Assembly: GCF_945859685.1 (NCBI RefSeq) | Contig: NC_079147.1 | Span: forward strand, 191,129,174 to 191,193,173 | Direction of reading: 5' to 3' | Length of the DNA stretch: 64,000 bases | Source: Eupeodes corollae | Lineage: Eukaryota > Arthropoda > Insecta > Diptera > Syrphidae | Shown here: positions 1 to 12,171 of the stretch, one piece after another | Numbering within the stretch: the stretch's first letter is position 1 | Layout: every line of letters starts with the position of its first letter | Position numbers and translations under genes: made by a program | The notes under the pieces: model-generated | Told to the model about the DNA's origin: nothing | Database searches by the model: none | The model's input: the letters and a program-made list of their open reading frames with translations, nothing else

Positions 1-63
1 AATATAAAATATTAAAACTGTTAAAAATAACCAAAACCGGTGTTCTTAAGGCTAAAGCTAAGG

Positions 64-830
64 CTAATTTGGTGCCCATATAACAGAGCCTAGAATCTTG
101 TTAGCTTTTTTAACTATAAAGTTATAATGGTCACAGAACGTTAATTTACCGTCAAGAATAACACCTAAATCAGAGAAAACGGAAAGCTTACAAAGGGAGG
201 AAGAATTTAATAAATAGTTATAATCTATATGCGTGTCTATATGCGTGTAAAACACATATTTTTATATTTTTCAATATTCAATAAAAGTCGGTTTGTATTG
301 AACCATTCCCTAAAACTATGAAGATCTTCTTGAAGCTGTGAGCAGTCATTAATTGAACTAATAGATTTGAAAATTTTAATGTCATCAGCGTATATTAAAA
401 CGGAAGAGTTTTTTATATCGGATGTTATGTCATTTATATATAAGATAAATAATAAAGGACCTAAATGGCTACCCTGTGGAACACCAGAGTTGACGTAAAA
501 TTGGTCGGAGTGTTCATTCTGAATGTAACGCTATAATTTCTGTTCTTAAGATAAGACGAGATCCACGTCAAGAATTTGTCGTTAAACCCTAAGGCCTTAA
601 GTTTATGGACTAAAGTCTTGTGATACAATTTGTCAAAGGCTTTACTGAAATCTATGAATCCGCAATCTACTTGCTTACGATCTTCGAAGGAGTCAAGGCA
701 GAAAGAAGTAAAATGAAGTAGGTTTGTAATTGTTGATTTATTCTGGACGAAACCATGTTGATTTTCACATACAATTGAATTACAATTAAAGGATAATATC
801 TTACAGATAATGGACTCAAATCGTTATTTC
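64..830 (-). mobile_element. Jockey-type LINE relic, RT domain
   Basis: Decayed reverse transcriptase of a jockey-clade non-LTR retrotransposon, read on the minus strand. In order I see an NQHGF-like segment and IDFSKAFDK around 640-760, then GVPQGSHLGPLL near 455-495, the catalytic YADD at 381-392, and the thumb motif DLGVILDGKLTF near 120-170. Several frame breaks separate these blocks, so no intact ORF remains. Neither the endonuclease nor the 3' end is recognisable in the window. The order of RT motifs makes the LINE identity secure; assignment to the jockey clade rests on motif resemblance. Confidence 0.85.
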
Positions 831-839
831 ATTCTTTGA

Positions 840-1514
840 AATTGTGTAAAATATATACAAAAATTATCACCCTGACTTTAAGAAAAGTAAGAGTTTTTTT
901 TGTACCTTTAGTACCTGGTACAGGTAAATTGGCCGCCGCCCCAACCTAGCAAGTATGTATACCTTCATAGTATACACTAACACTATTCTGTACGATACAT
1001 TTTGTTACAAAGAAAATAAGTAACGTCTGGCGGCCCTGGGCTCTTGGACTAAAACAGAGGGTACGATAATTTGATTGATTTGATTTTCCAAAGTAAAGTA
1101 TCTTTCTTTTACTTCAATACCATATTTTATTTTTGAAAACCGTTAGCATAAAGGGTATAGCATTCGCCTCAGATTTTGCTGGACAGGTTTGAGCTAAAAG
1201 TTTATAAAGATTTTTTTTTTAAATTATGATGAAATAATATAAATATTTTAAGTGGCTTTTAAAGAAAAATGATCATTGATTTCGAAAACCAACTCGATTT
1301 TGATTGATAAGAAGCTACTTCATAAATTATGGTAGCTTCAAAAAGCATTATATACGTTTTTTTATTTTAAAAAGTAATACCTCAAAAACCTGACGTGATA
1401 CATTAACTTTGAATTTGGATTTGAATGAATACCATGAAAACCCATTGGAAAAGTTAAATTTTACTACCCGAAAGAAATTTCTTCGAACAATGTAATTTAA
1501 GAAAATGTATGTAC
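840..1514. other. Gene-free AT-rich interval
   Basis: No coding or repeat feature that I can support. A weak tRNA-like stretch lies near 1138-1195 but lacks convincing stems. Confidence 0.5.
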
Positions 1515-3795
1515 GTACATGGGACTCCTATAAAGAATCCCTAAAAATCTACAAGTAGACACTAAGGAAATCCAAGCAATCTTCTTGGCTATCCCTCTGT
1601 GGCATGATAGAAGAAACTTCTGAAGCCTCTAGGTTACGGAAAATTCTTTCAACTAATCCAGCTATGCCGAGCTGCTTGAAAAATACAGACGGCTTGTGGA
1701 CAAATAAAAGTAATGCAACAGTTATATACGTTCAAATTCAAATACAACATATCCACAAGGTCTGATCACAAAGGATAAGCTACAATGGGCTCTCAACACC
1801 TTCAAACCATTTAAAGCTGCAGGACCAGATGGAATAATACCAGCCGAATTACAAAGACTTCTGATATAATTGCACCAATCTTTTAGGCAATTTTTACCAG
1901 CTGTCTTTACCTGTTTCATGTTCCCTCAGCATGGAGAGAAGTTAAAGTTGTTTTTGTACCTAAAGCAGGTAAATGCTTCCAAGTCAATCCTAAAAATTTA
2001 CGACCTATAAGTCTATCATCATTCCTTCTTAAGACCTTGGAAAGATTGATTGATATCGATACAAGACTTCTGTCTTCGTCGCAACATGTCTACTGTAAAT
2101 GAAATCGGTGGAAACAGCGTTACAAACTTTAGTACGCACCATTGAATATTCCCTCCATCATAAAGAGTTCACTATGGTTGCTTTTCTTGACATCGAAGGT
2201 GCCTTTAACAACGTGGAAACATCTACAATCACATCTGCACTGACATCTCTAAATGTAGAGAGTCCGCTTCGGGAGTTTATTCATTTAATGCTTACTAGCA
2301 GAATAATTAACTCAAAACTGGGCAACTCTTCTAGTAGACGATTCGTTAGTAGAGGGACATCACAAGGTGGTGTTCTATCCCCTCTCCTTAGGAATCTAGT
2401 GGTGAATGAAATCCTAACTAGTCTGGATGCGGAGGGTTTCATAATGAGAGCATATGCGGACGACGACGTTGCTATAGCTATTTCAGGAAAGCCTAAAAGA
2501 ATTCTTACAAAAGATAATAAAAAAACTAAATTGGAAACGCAACGTACAGGAAAGAGTCAAAAAAGCTACTGTAGCTCTCTTTTCTTGCAAAAAAGCTATT
2601 GCTAATAAATGGGGTTTACAGCCCAGAATTACGCATTGGCTATACACATCGGTAATCAGACCGATTTTAACGTACGGTGTGGCAGTATGGTGGATAAGTA
2701 TATATCCCTGTATAAACACGGATAAGTTAAATAAAGTTCAACGTTCAGCCTGCTTATGTATAAGCGGATCGCTTCGCACGACCCCGTCTGCAGCACTGGA
2801 CACCTTGCTCTACCTTACACCTCTTGACATATTTAGCAAACAAATAGCTGGAAGCTCTGCTATTCGCCTCAATGCTTCGTCGCAGTGGACTAACAACAAC
2901 ATTGGCCACTCCGTAATTCTAATGTACTTAGAATCAATTCCAAAGCACACAGACTACACCATCCCCCAACTACAATTCGACAGGAATTTCCAGATTTCTA
3001 TACCTACCAGATCTTTTTGGGAGGATAGAACATTCTTAGAGGATGAGTCGATCCACTTTTACACAGATGGGTCAAAATCAAAAGAAGGGGTTGGTGGAGG
3101 TGTGAACTCTTAACGACTGAAATTAAGTATCTCATTCCGCCTTCCCAATCATTGTAGCGTGTTCCAGGGGAAACTTTTGGCTATAAAAGAAGTCTTGTCT
3201 TGGCTCAAAGAAAACGTGATATCAACATCTGATATCCGTATTTTCTCTGATAGCCAGGCCGCTATCAAATCTCTGGACTCTGTCTCTACAAACTCTATTA
3301 CAGTCGATAACTATCGATCATCTGTAATGGAGATGGCGCAACAGTTTAATATTAACCTTTGCTGGGTGCCGGGCCATAGAGATATTCCAGGTAACTGTAA
3401 GGCAGATGAACTCAACAGGAACGGTACAGTACAGCCCATCCTAACACGTTTGGCAAGTACTGGCATACCAATCGCTACTTGTTAACTGCTGCTATTGCAA
3501 GACGCTGTCAGGAAGGCAGGCACCGGTGGAACAACATCACCACGTGTCAAGTCAGAAAAAACATCTGGCCAACACTGGATTTAAAACGTTCAAGGTGCTT
3601 GCTCTCTCTAAGCAGATCGCATATAAGCTTGATAATAGGTGTCATAACCGGGCACTATCTAATAGGAAAGCACGGAATGAATTTTGCAGAAGCTGTATGG
3701 ACGAGGAAGAGGAAGAAACGGTTCTTCATCTTCTCTGTATATGCCCTGCTCTAGCTCGAATTTAGGAGAATTCTTCTTTAACGATCTAAACGTAC
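1515..3795 (+). mobile_element. LOA-type LINE, copy 1 (RT + RNase H relic)
   Basis: The largest remnant of a LOA-like (Bilbo/Trim-like) non-LTR retrotransposon. The linker before the RT (SWDSYKESLKIYK, then TPEASRLRKIL-like) starts near 1520. RT blocks follow: WREVKVVFVPKAGK near 1935-1970, PKNLRPISLSSF, FLDIEGAFNNV, GTSQGGVLSPLL and an altered YADD. The connection region has THWLYTSVIRPILTYG. A C-terminal RNase H domain and a cysteine/histidine knuckle near 3685-3745 close the protein. Homology to the other copies stops near 3795, before the 3' UTR. The clade call rests on an RNase H following the RT plus motif style. Confidence 0.85.
2099..3485 (+). pseudogene. LOA ORF2 remnant: RT palm and RNase H
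   Basis: Three successive open stretches (2099-2605, 2679-3113, 3159-3485) cover the palm, connection and RNase H parts of one polyprotein, separated by frameshifts. The palm carries FLDIEGAFNNV and AYADDDVAI, in which the catalytic box has one Asp too many (a 3-bp expansion). After about codon 130 a deletion removes much of the region between palm and thumb. The RNase H keeps FYTDGSKSK, AIKEVL, IFSDSQAAIKSL and WVPGHRDIPGN, so its catalytic Asp/Glu/Asp/His residues are readable although split across two frames. It cannot make an active enzyme as it stands. Confidence 0.85.
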
Positions 3796-4239
3796 ATACA
3801 TATAAAAATTGGTTTTTGACTCAAAAAACACAAACTTATGGAGTTCAACTTATACCAAATTTTGTTGTTAATATTTCGAGAACATTTTATAGAAATCCAA
3901 TAGACAGTTATTTTCACAAAAAATTAAGCCCTATTAAAAACATTGCTATAATCAGAAAGGTCGACAGAAAGCAGCTAAACTTCAGGGTTGTTATCAATAT
4001 CTTTTTGAAATTTTTAAATACGCTTTTTACAAAAATTAAATATTAAAGAAACCAATAGAAAATTATCTGTGTCTGTTTCATCTCAGCTTCTTTTTATTAT
4101 TTACATACAAAGTTTAAAGACTAGTTTTATATTATGTTTTACATTTATTTAAAAAATGTCACTTTACATAAAAAATAAAAAAGACGAAGTTAAGAATTAG
4201 GCACATATTGCAAATCTCTAAGTTTAGTATTTATGAATT
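3796..4239. other. Gene-free AT-rich interval
   Basis: Follows the truncated LOA copy. Open frames here have low-complexity composition and resemble nothing I recognise. Confidence 0.5.
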
Positions 4240-4740
4240 ACTACGTATAAGAAATATTGTTTTCAAAATTCGTTAAAATTTTGAGAAATATAAAATCAAT
4301 ACTTAAACTTCATAACAATTTACTTTCGACTTAGATAATTTTTTTATTTCACAGAAAATATTGTTTTTGATATTCGGTAGTTTTCTTACAAAAATCCGAT
4401 AGTCCGTTTTTTCATATAAAAAATAAAATCTACAAGAAATAGTACTCAAATTTAATAAAAAAATTGATGTTCGGTTCTTGATATCTCTCAAATTAATCTC
4501 ATTCATCCAATTTGTAAAAATTTAAGAAAACTACTAAAATTCGTTAAAATTTGTTTTCGACTGAAAATGTATTTAAAAAAACTAGATTTTAACTATTTCT
4601 TTATATGAAAACTATTGTTGGTAATTTAAAAATTTTGAAGAACAATTCAACTGACAACTTCTTTATTCCAACACGATAACCTACAAACTTTTCAGCAAGA
4701 CAAATCGATCGTCACATCCCAACCCAACTTTTTTTTAATT
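4240..4740 (+). repeat. Family H repeat, copy A (decayed)
   Basis: Shares phrases with the better copies: AAGAAATATTGTTTTCAA, AAAATTTTGAGAAA, AAAATCTACAAGAAATAGTA, and a tail with GCAAGACAAATCGA followed by a T-run. The 5' end is missing and the terminal hairpin is degraded, so this is probably the oldest of the copies. No coding potential. Confidence 0.7.
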
Positions 4741-4859
4741 CATAGATCATAATCTCATCTTTTCTGTAATGTATTCATGTATAAAGAAATAAATGTCTGT
4801 AAATTGATTTAAGGTTGTAATTCATATATGGTTTATTTAAATTAAAGTAACCGATTGAT

Positions 4860-5165
4860 AACCAGCTATGTTCTTCTACGTTTGTGTCATCAATGGCTGC
4901 AAATCAAACAAGTTCAAAGTTAATTTTAGATTTCCACAAGGTAGTTATTTTTGTCCTATTCTTTTTATTTTATTTATAAACGATTTAGAGTCTCTTTTGA
5001 AGTACGCTAAATATATCATTTATATGCTGGCGATGTAACTATTTTCGTATCTTTTTTTAAGTAATCGTGCTCGTGAAGATTTTGAGTTGAACAGAATTTA
5101 ACTATGAAACCACAGCTTCGTTAATTGGATTATAAAACTTTCGTTGAAAGTCACCACAGCTTGAC
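4860..5165 (+). mobile_element. LINE RT fragment
   Basis: One reading frame gives INGCKSNKFKVNF, then FPQGS and PILFILFINDLESLLK, the RT palm segment that precedes the catalytic box. The box follows after a 2-base slip as YAGD instead of YADD. A few thumb-like residues (FVNWI) occur near 5115. Only about 300 bp survive. This is a jockey-superfamily style motif set; the exact clade is unresolved. Confidence 0.75.
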
Positions 5166-7739
5166 ACATATATTAGTAACTTGTAATAGTCTGAAACCAA
5201 AAAGCCTTGAATTTGATTAAATATGTAATACCCCTGTTATTATATTCAATAACCATAATTACACTGGTCGACAATTTGAATCAAATTGTACTTTTTCTAT
5301 AAGTTTCGACTGTTTAAATTCTTATCGAACTCAAAAATTACCCTATTACTTCAGCGGTTTAAGCTTTCAAAGGATTTTTTAAGGATTTAGAAAATCTTGA
5401 ATGCTTAACTTGAGTTTTTTGTTCAAAATTAGTTTCAAGCAATCACGAACTACTTCCTAAGTGCCTTTATTCTAAAACTTCAAACATGAAAACGCACAAA
5501 TCAAATCAGTTTTTTGTAGCTATTTACTTCGTCTATTGGGTTCGTGTGTTGACATTGTTTTGAGTTAGATGACCGTGAGCTTTTCAATTATTGTGATTCA
5601 TTCATGATGCAGTTGCATCATCTATAAAAATAATGATGATTGTATCTAAATGCATTCAAATGTAAAAATGACATGAAATGAATTTGTTTTAACTATTTGA
5701 AATGTTTTTTTTTTCACTCAAAGCAAAATTTGGAAAAATATCAAGCTTTGAATCAATCATTTTTCAATCAAAATGTACAGTTAAGAAAAATTCTTTCAAG
5801 CGATAAATTTTTATTTTAGCTATACGAAAGCTACAGTCAAAATATCGTTTTTGATATAGAACCTTTTTTGAATGTATTGTTTGTCGTTGTTTATTTTCTT
5901 AAATTTGCTTGTTGATTTTTATTTTAATATGAAGCATCCTTGTAAATTTATATTACGAACAAGGTACATACATATACACGCATATACATATATATATGTA
6001 TATATAATGTCCTTGGAGACAGAGAAGGAGTCTTCTACACCCATCATCATAGCTTTATGATCGATACAGACTCACAAAGGTGATATGAACAAAGTTTCAT
6101 GTTTTATTTTTCCAATATTTTATAAAATAATGGCAATAATGTGGGTCGACCAAATGGCTTTTTGTGAAATGAGCTGATAAAATATAATGATTTTTATTTT
6201 TTAGTCATCATCAGTTCAGTTTGCCTGCAAACCCTGAGGTGTGTAGAGGTACAAAGTTTTTCAATAAATTGTATCCTGTTATTGATTGGAGTTTTTTTTT
6301 GTTCTTGTTGTTTTAATATGTTGTGTGTTTAGTTCAAGTACCTACTTACATATATCATCGGAGAGGCTTTTTGGATCTGGTATCATATTGAAATAATGAC
6401 GACCTCAAACATAAATTTTTGAAGAGGCATTTATTTATGTAAAATACACACACAAATGGAATATTTGATATTCAAACTGTTTAAAAACCAAATAAATGTA
6501 CAGCAAAAAGTTTAAATTTTCATAGTTCAAAACATCAGCGCGTTAGAATTTTAAATAGGATTTTTTTTGAGACATTGATTAAAGTTGATAGTTTTGAAAC
6601 TTTTTTTGACGTAATTTTCTTGTTTCCATTTCTATTAAGAAGAGAGACGATCTAACTGAAGGGCTTTTTTTGACGTAGTTTTTTCGAGCTCAATTTTCTG
6701 GAGCCTATTATTACTATCGCTATCAGTCTGCTTACTCGTATTTTAAATTTAAAAATTGTACAGAGAAAAATGCTTATTTCTTGAATTTGAGGATATAGGT
6801 GTATTGAATCATAGTTTCTCTAAAAAATTTAATTGAAACAAATGAAGGTAAATGAATAAGTTGGGAAAAAACGTTTGTAAGGCAAGGCACTCACAAATTA
6901 CACGTTTCAAAATCTCTTTTCACTTCAAATCTCAGGAGATTAAAAGCGTTTTTACCAATAAATATGAAACTTTTATCATGTTTTTCAATGAGCCATTTGT
7001 TTAGCAAAAGTGTCACTTTAGATGTTTTTGGGATATTTATATTATTGAAATTCGTGTTAAAAACTTAGTTCAAGGGAATCCAAAGCAAATTCACTTCAAA
7101 AGTAGATTCATTTAATTTTTTAATATCTTTTAAGATCTTTTGTATTAAACAGAAAATCAATGTTGAAAGAAATAAAATGCATTACTGGTTTGCTAGAACT
7201 TTCTAATGTCTTCCAAGAAGTCAATTTAAAAATATTTCTTATATTTTAAAATTTGAAAATGTAACTTATTTTTTTCGAAAATTGTTTTAAATTTTAAGTT
7301 TTGTCTTAAAAATATATTTTTGGTAAGCAGTAAATAATGTGCTCGCAGATACATATACATTTTACATTTGAATTTCGTTATCGAGTTTTATTGTTATTGT
7401 TATTATTGTTATTATCATCTTTATTTTTTCATTTCAAAAATTTACAAACTTAAAACTAAAGATTACAAGCATGGCTCATTGGTCGTCTGTCGGTATATTT
7501 TTCTAAACTATACATTTTGTGAGAGAAAGTACAAACATTTGGTTATATAAAGAAAATAGCAATTGAAAAAAGAAAAAGAATAATGCCAGAGGAAAGAAAA
7601 AAAATATTCGTTTTAATGGTGTAGATAATTTAAAAGATAAATAAATTTATAAAAAAATATAACCAAAATCTGATTCGGGCTTTTAGTTTATAATTATTCT
7701 AGTATATATTAATGTACATGTTTTTATATGAAACTGCAT
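5166..7739. other. Gene-free AT-rich interval with TA-rich microsatellite
   Basis: No supported gene. A TA/CA-rich simple repeat lies at about 5971-6007 and T-homopolymers are frequent. The short open frames here are not convincing proteins. Confidence 0.5.
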
Positions 7740-8310
7740 CTAATAAAAACTGAATGAGTAGTCACCAACCGTTATCTCCATTAAGAACACCTAGACATTC
7801 TTCAAGTGACAGAAAGCTCTTGTTAAAATAAAGCCGACGAATTTCCCGCAAGATTGGGCACAATGCTACAAAGTGGAAAATTGGATAGGACCCTCTTTTG
7901 CAAACTGTTGGCCGAGCTTTGCATTACCCTCATTATATAATCAGCGTTTGCTTTTAAATTCATAATAAATATTGGAGCAAGTCCCGATTCGATATGTATA
8001 GCATAATTGGGTGTGTTAGTTGGGAGTTTAAAGATACGCTTGAAAAAATATCTTTGGACAGCGTAGATATCTTCTATTTGCTTGTACCCATAGACTTGGT
8101 TGTCATAACACAAACAGCTTTTGATTGTTGCTTCCACACAGTTTATTGCAGTTTTTGCAACTCTTACCCTATCTTTTATGTGAACACCGAAATTCAGGTT
8201 ATAATTTAATGTGTAGCCTACATATTTAAATTTTTTCACCACTTCTAAGTTGGAACCATTAAGGGTCCAGTTGCGGTCATTTCTATTGCTACGAGTTTTG
8301 TAAACAAAAT
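7740..8310 (-). mobile_element. LINE C-terminal fragment
   Basis: Minus-strand translation gives NWTLNGSNLEVVKKFKYVGY at the right edge, the β-sheet/thumb segment that follows an RT palm. A 139-residue open stretch (7823-8242) follows with QVYGYKQIEDI, QRYFFKRIFKLPTNTP and IHIESGLAPIFI, a layout typical of the post-RT region of LINEs. An internal deletion seems to join CVEATIKS directly to the first part. The element continues to about 7740 with VTLEECLGVLNGDNG-like residues. The clade is not certain. The relic at 45.6-46.15 kb may belong to the same family. Confidence 0.7.
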
Positions 8311-9620
8311 TAATATTTTAAATCAATTACAAAAAACATTACATTTTTGACAAGCGCTTGCACAGAAAGTGAAGATTATTGAAATCGGTCCATAAATTCT
8401 TGAGAAACCTTAAAAAAAGAAAGTTTTATGAGGGGTACCCTTCTGGAGTAATACCAAAATATGTTGTTCTTGAAGAAAGAAGCCAAATTAAGAATACAAA
8501 ATTTAGAGAAAGTTTTCAAAAACTCCCATATTTGTAAATTGACGATTTCTTATTTAAGGATTCTTCTTAAGATCCTGAACATTTGCTCATTTTATTAGAT
8601 TTTTTTTTTATTTTTAGCATAATTAATGTTTTTTTTCAAATTCTAAATTGAGTAATTACAAAAATTTTAGTTATTTTTGACACCAAACCGGCTTTTGGTT
8701 AATGTCGTTAACAAATCTTAAGATGAAATCTTTACTTATACAACTTGACTGTATAAGCTTAATGGCTCATATGACCCCCCCTTAACTGTTCATTGGTCAA
8801 AAGTTGATACATTTGTGCTTTGTTTTTGGAATAGGGCTGAGTATCCGATTCATATTATATTCTTGGTCCAGTCTACAGTTAAAAGTAGCACTTTTAGCTA
8901 AAAAATTTAAGAAAGTAAAATACGAATTTTATTTTCATATACAAAAATTAATAATTCAAAATATAATGGGGGTCCATTAACGCAATACGATTAGTTTTAA
9001 ATTAAAGGGAATTCCTTTGAAAAAAAAAAAAAAAACAATTTATCTCTCTGGGGGTTCAAGGCCCCTACGTTGCGCCCCCCTTGGATCATACTTGCCGTCA
9101 ATATATTTTTCTAAAACTTTAACAAAATTTTATATAAGATACAAAAAATAAGTCAATAACTTTCTTTGTTCTCGTATGCTTGAGCCGAAAATTATTTCTT
9201 ATAAGTTTTTTGGTTTTCTTATTTTGTGAAAAAAAAGTTTTTAATTGAATTTTTTGAAAACTTTAACTTATAGCTAGCAAAAATATTAACATAAGTATTA
9301 AAAAATCTTTTTGCTTTCAATATCTGTCCCGATATGTTGAGCGAAAAACTAATTTTTATAAATTGTAGCAGCATTTTTTTTAAGTTTTAGTGTTTATAAA
9401 AATACTGATTGGATTTTTACAAAAAAAAAAAACATCTAACGCTCACAACAAAATTTTATTAATTGAAATAATATTTTCATTTCTTCCCAAAATATTCGAA
9501 AAGAACATAAGTTTTCACCAACGTGATGCGTGTTTTTTTTTTAATTCAGATAAAATAGTTGAATTTTTCTTAAAAGTTTTATAAATGTTAAAAATAATAT
9601 TTTGTATAAGACAAACACTT
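8311..9620. other. Gene-free AT-rich interval
   Basis: No supported gene. The part at 9110-9380 faintly resembles inverted family H sequence, but too weakly to call. C-runs occur near 8777 and 9076. Confidence 0.4.
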
Positions 9621-9625
9621 AAGTA

Positions 9626-10240
9626 CAGGGTCCGGCAAAAAGATCTACCATATTTTAAAAGACATTGACAAATAAATAAACAATTAAACGGAAAAAATGT
9701 ATTGCCTCTTTTAAGTTGGAACCAAACTTCTTTGTGGTTCCTAGTAATCTAATTTAAGTTTGGTTACAGGAAGGTTTCAATCATGTGACAGTAGCGATCC
9801 GCATTAACTGTAACTTTTTTCCCATTTTCTTCGAAAAAATACGGACCTAACACACCAAATTCAACCACAGCACACTACACTATTCAAAAAAAATCAAATG
9901 GGGTGGCGCAACAGTCCGTTGTGAACCAGGGCCTAGTGACTTACAACTCTCAACCATTCCTGTGTGCGAGTACTGTTGTCAGGAATGGAAGGGACCTACA
10001 ATTTAAGGCCGAATCCGAACGGCTAGTTTGAGAAAGCACTTTTTCATGACAAGAATTACTCTTGAAGGAATTGTCAATTCCTCGCAAGAGGCAGTACCCG
10101 CGAAAATTATTTTTTTTTAAATTATGGTGGCACAGGCAGGGATTGAACCCAAGACCTCTTGCATGACAGTCCAACGCACTAACCATCATGCTACGGGTAC
10201 TACACACTACACTATTACAATAACTTTTTTTGGGAAGTTT
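9626..10240 (-). mobile_element. Tc1/mariner relic split by a SINE
   Basis: A TA followed by CAGGGTCCGGCAAAAAG at 9624-9642 looks like a terminal inverted repeat. Further in, the minus strand encodes FGVLGPYFFEENG then VTVNADRYCHMIET, the block between the first and second catalytic Asp of mariner-type transposases of the kind seen elsewhere in this window. The rest of the gene is lost. The SINE at 9885-10202 interrupts it, with one target-site copy on each side. No right TIR found. Confidence 0.7.
9885..10202 (-). mobile_element. tRNA-derived SINE, copy 1
   Basis: A 318-bp short interspersed element on the minus strand. Its head (about 10126-10202) is tRNA-like, with an A-box-like TAGCATGATGG, an anticodon-loop-like CTGTCAT (GTC, suggesting tRNA-Asp ancestry) and a good B box GGTTCAATCCC (complement at 10139-10149). 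The body ends in a short A/T-rich tail. It is flanked by perfect 14-bp target duplications, CACACTACACTATT, at 9871-9884 and 10203-10216. A second copy at 21.9 kb is nearly identical. Confidence 0.92.
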
Positions 10241-10829
10241 AAAATTCTAAAAAAAAAACATTTTTTTGTTTAGTACGAGTACATGCATATTTAAAAAAAT
10301 ATTTTGTAAGAACCTCAGTGCCGCAAGGCTCTGAATGCCACAGCTCTCAAGTATGAAACGCCCTGATTGCAATGGCAGTTCTTATGCAGACGGGGTCAGT
10401 GGGATATTATCCTCTCTGAGCCATAAGCTTCACAGATTTTAGTTATATAAACAATGTCTTCATAAATAGATTTAAAGGCTATTTTACGTTTATCTTCAAA
10501 AAATCGGTTTCGTTTCTCTGATTAAAAAAAAAAAAACATGTATAATTCTGTTATGACCTTAATGGTATTTTCATAATGTAAACCTATTTTAAATTATTTT
10601 AATAAAAACTTTCTAAAATAACGAAAACACATTAAAAGATAGTTGGTGTGATGTAATATGGTTTATGATTTGAAGACATGTTGTTTCGAGATCGTTGAAA
10701 AATGCCAAATAATTGTTACTATTTTGAATTAGCTTAACACGAACTACAGTTGCTTTAAAAAAAAAGAATATCATACCATTTTCTAAAATTCAACTTCCAT
10801 TTATCTAAAATTGATATGAATTGGTCGTA

Positions 10830-11060
10830 AAGAAACAGACCCTAGTGACTTACAATTCTCAGTTAATTATGTAAGCAAGTTACATATGTCAGAGATGTCT
10901 ATATCCCAAATCTAAACGGGTTATGTAAAAAAAAAACTCTTTTAAGGAAAAGAATTAAACTTAGATGATTTGTCAATCAATCGCTTTGAATGACAAAGGC
11001 AGAAATTGAACCCAATACCTCTGGCTTGACAGTCCTACACACTATCCATCACGCAATTTT
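10830..11060 (-). mobile_element. SINE, old diverged copy
   Basis: Matches the other SINE copies in patches: CCTAGTGACTTACAA at the left, GATTTGTCAAT in the middle, and GGCAGAAATTGAACCCAAT with CTTGACAGTCC at the right. It is far more diverged than copies 1 and 2 and shows no target duplication, so it represents an older insertion. Confidence 0.75.
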
Positions 11061-12170
11061 AAATGTTCAAAAAATCAACTTTTTTAAACTTTTATTGCAA
11101 TATGAATTTGAATTTTGTTGACATTTAAATTCAAAGAAATTGTTTTGAAAAAAAAAAATAAATACAATTTTAGAGCCCAGAAAATAGATTTGTTGTTCCT
11201 AATTTATTTAAAACAAATATTGAATAAATGACAAGCGATCTAAAATTTCAGAAGGCTCTATTGGAACAATCTTTAGATACCTTCTTCCTACTAATAAATG
11301 TTATCAAAGCAGATTATTTTCACTTTTTTTAATTTGAGAGATGTTTAAGTACCATGTAATTGCATGCATCTATGATCATCAATTTATCATCATCATTCAT
11401 TCAATTACACAATTTCAGAAATTCAATTTAAAAATTGCATTCAACTAAAGTTTACACACGCTGTCACACACAATAAAGTCAAACAAATAAAAAAAAGAAA
11501 ACTATTTCAATTGAAAAATTGAATTTAAATAAAATTAAATACTGAGTATAAAAACTACATTCATACATAATAGAGCTTTGAACTATTTCTATATAATTTA
11601 ATGTATGTATAGAAACTAAAATAGTGAACGATATTAGCTTTTTTTGTGGAATTTTCAAATGGAATAGAAAGTTCCTTTATCGGCTTAAGTAACTTTTTGT
11701 GTTTCCTTATATTTTTATTTTGAAAATTTTGTTTCAATCTCTAAGTGAAGAAGATGTCACAGTTTTGTGTTCTATATAAAAGACAGTGCTGTGGGAAAAA
11801 TTCTTGTTTATTTTATTTGTTATATGTGAAAATGGTGATAGACGATTTTGATCACTTTTTTAGAGGGGGTTGCTATGATCCAATTCATTGTTAATTCTTG
11901 TAATAAATTTTTTCGCAAGAAGAGTTATGATACTATAAAAAATATTTTAATGAGAAATCAATTTATTACTAGCTATATGGCAGCAGCGACTAACTACGGT
12001 TACACGCCATTTCCCTTCCATGAAATTTTCCAAGGCCATTGGGGGATTCTTGTATGTCCTCGAAAACTTCACAATTTGTATCCTTACAAATCTAAATCAG
12101 TTTTAAAACATTGGCATAGATCTAACTTTCATTGCGAGCCCAAAAAAAAGTCAAAAAGTATTAAACTGCA
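11061..12170. other. Unassigned interval with TATA motif and open frame
   Basis: A TATATAAAAG motif at 11773-11782 precedes an open frame running from about 11848 into the LOA fragment at 12178. Its first ~110 residues (including YDTIKNILMRNQF and NYGYTPFPFHEIF) match nothing I recognise. It could be a chance frame, the remains of another element, or a LOA-adjacent host sequence. Confidence 0.3.
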
Positions 12171-12171
12171 A

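Noticed and set aside
896..940. Phrase resembling the RT segment FVPKAGK (GTACCTGGTACAGGTAAA)
   Set aside because: No flanking RT homology; probably coincidence or a tiny remnant.
1138..1200. tRNA-like stretch with B-box-like GGTTTGAGCT
   Set aside because: No acceptor or anticodon stem can be drawn, and it does not match the SINE heads in the window.
3684..4046. 120-codon open frame after LOA copy 1
   Set aside because: Its start is a shadow of the LOA knuckle region and the rest is AT-driven low-complexity sequence.
9110..9380. Possible inverted family H copy
   Set aside because: Shared words are short and AT-rich; cannot be told from background without alignment.
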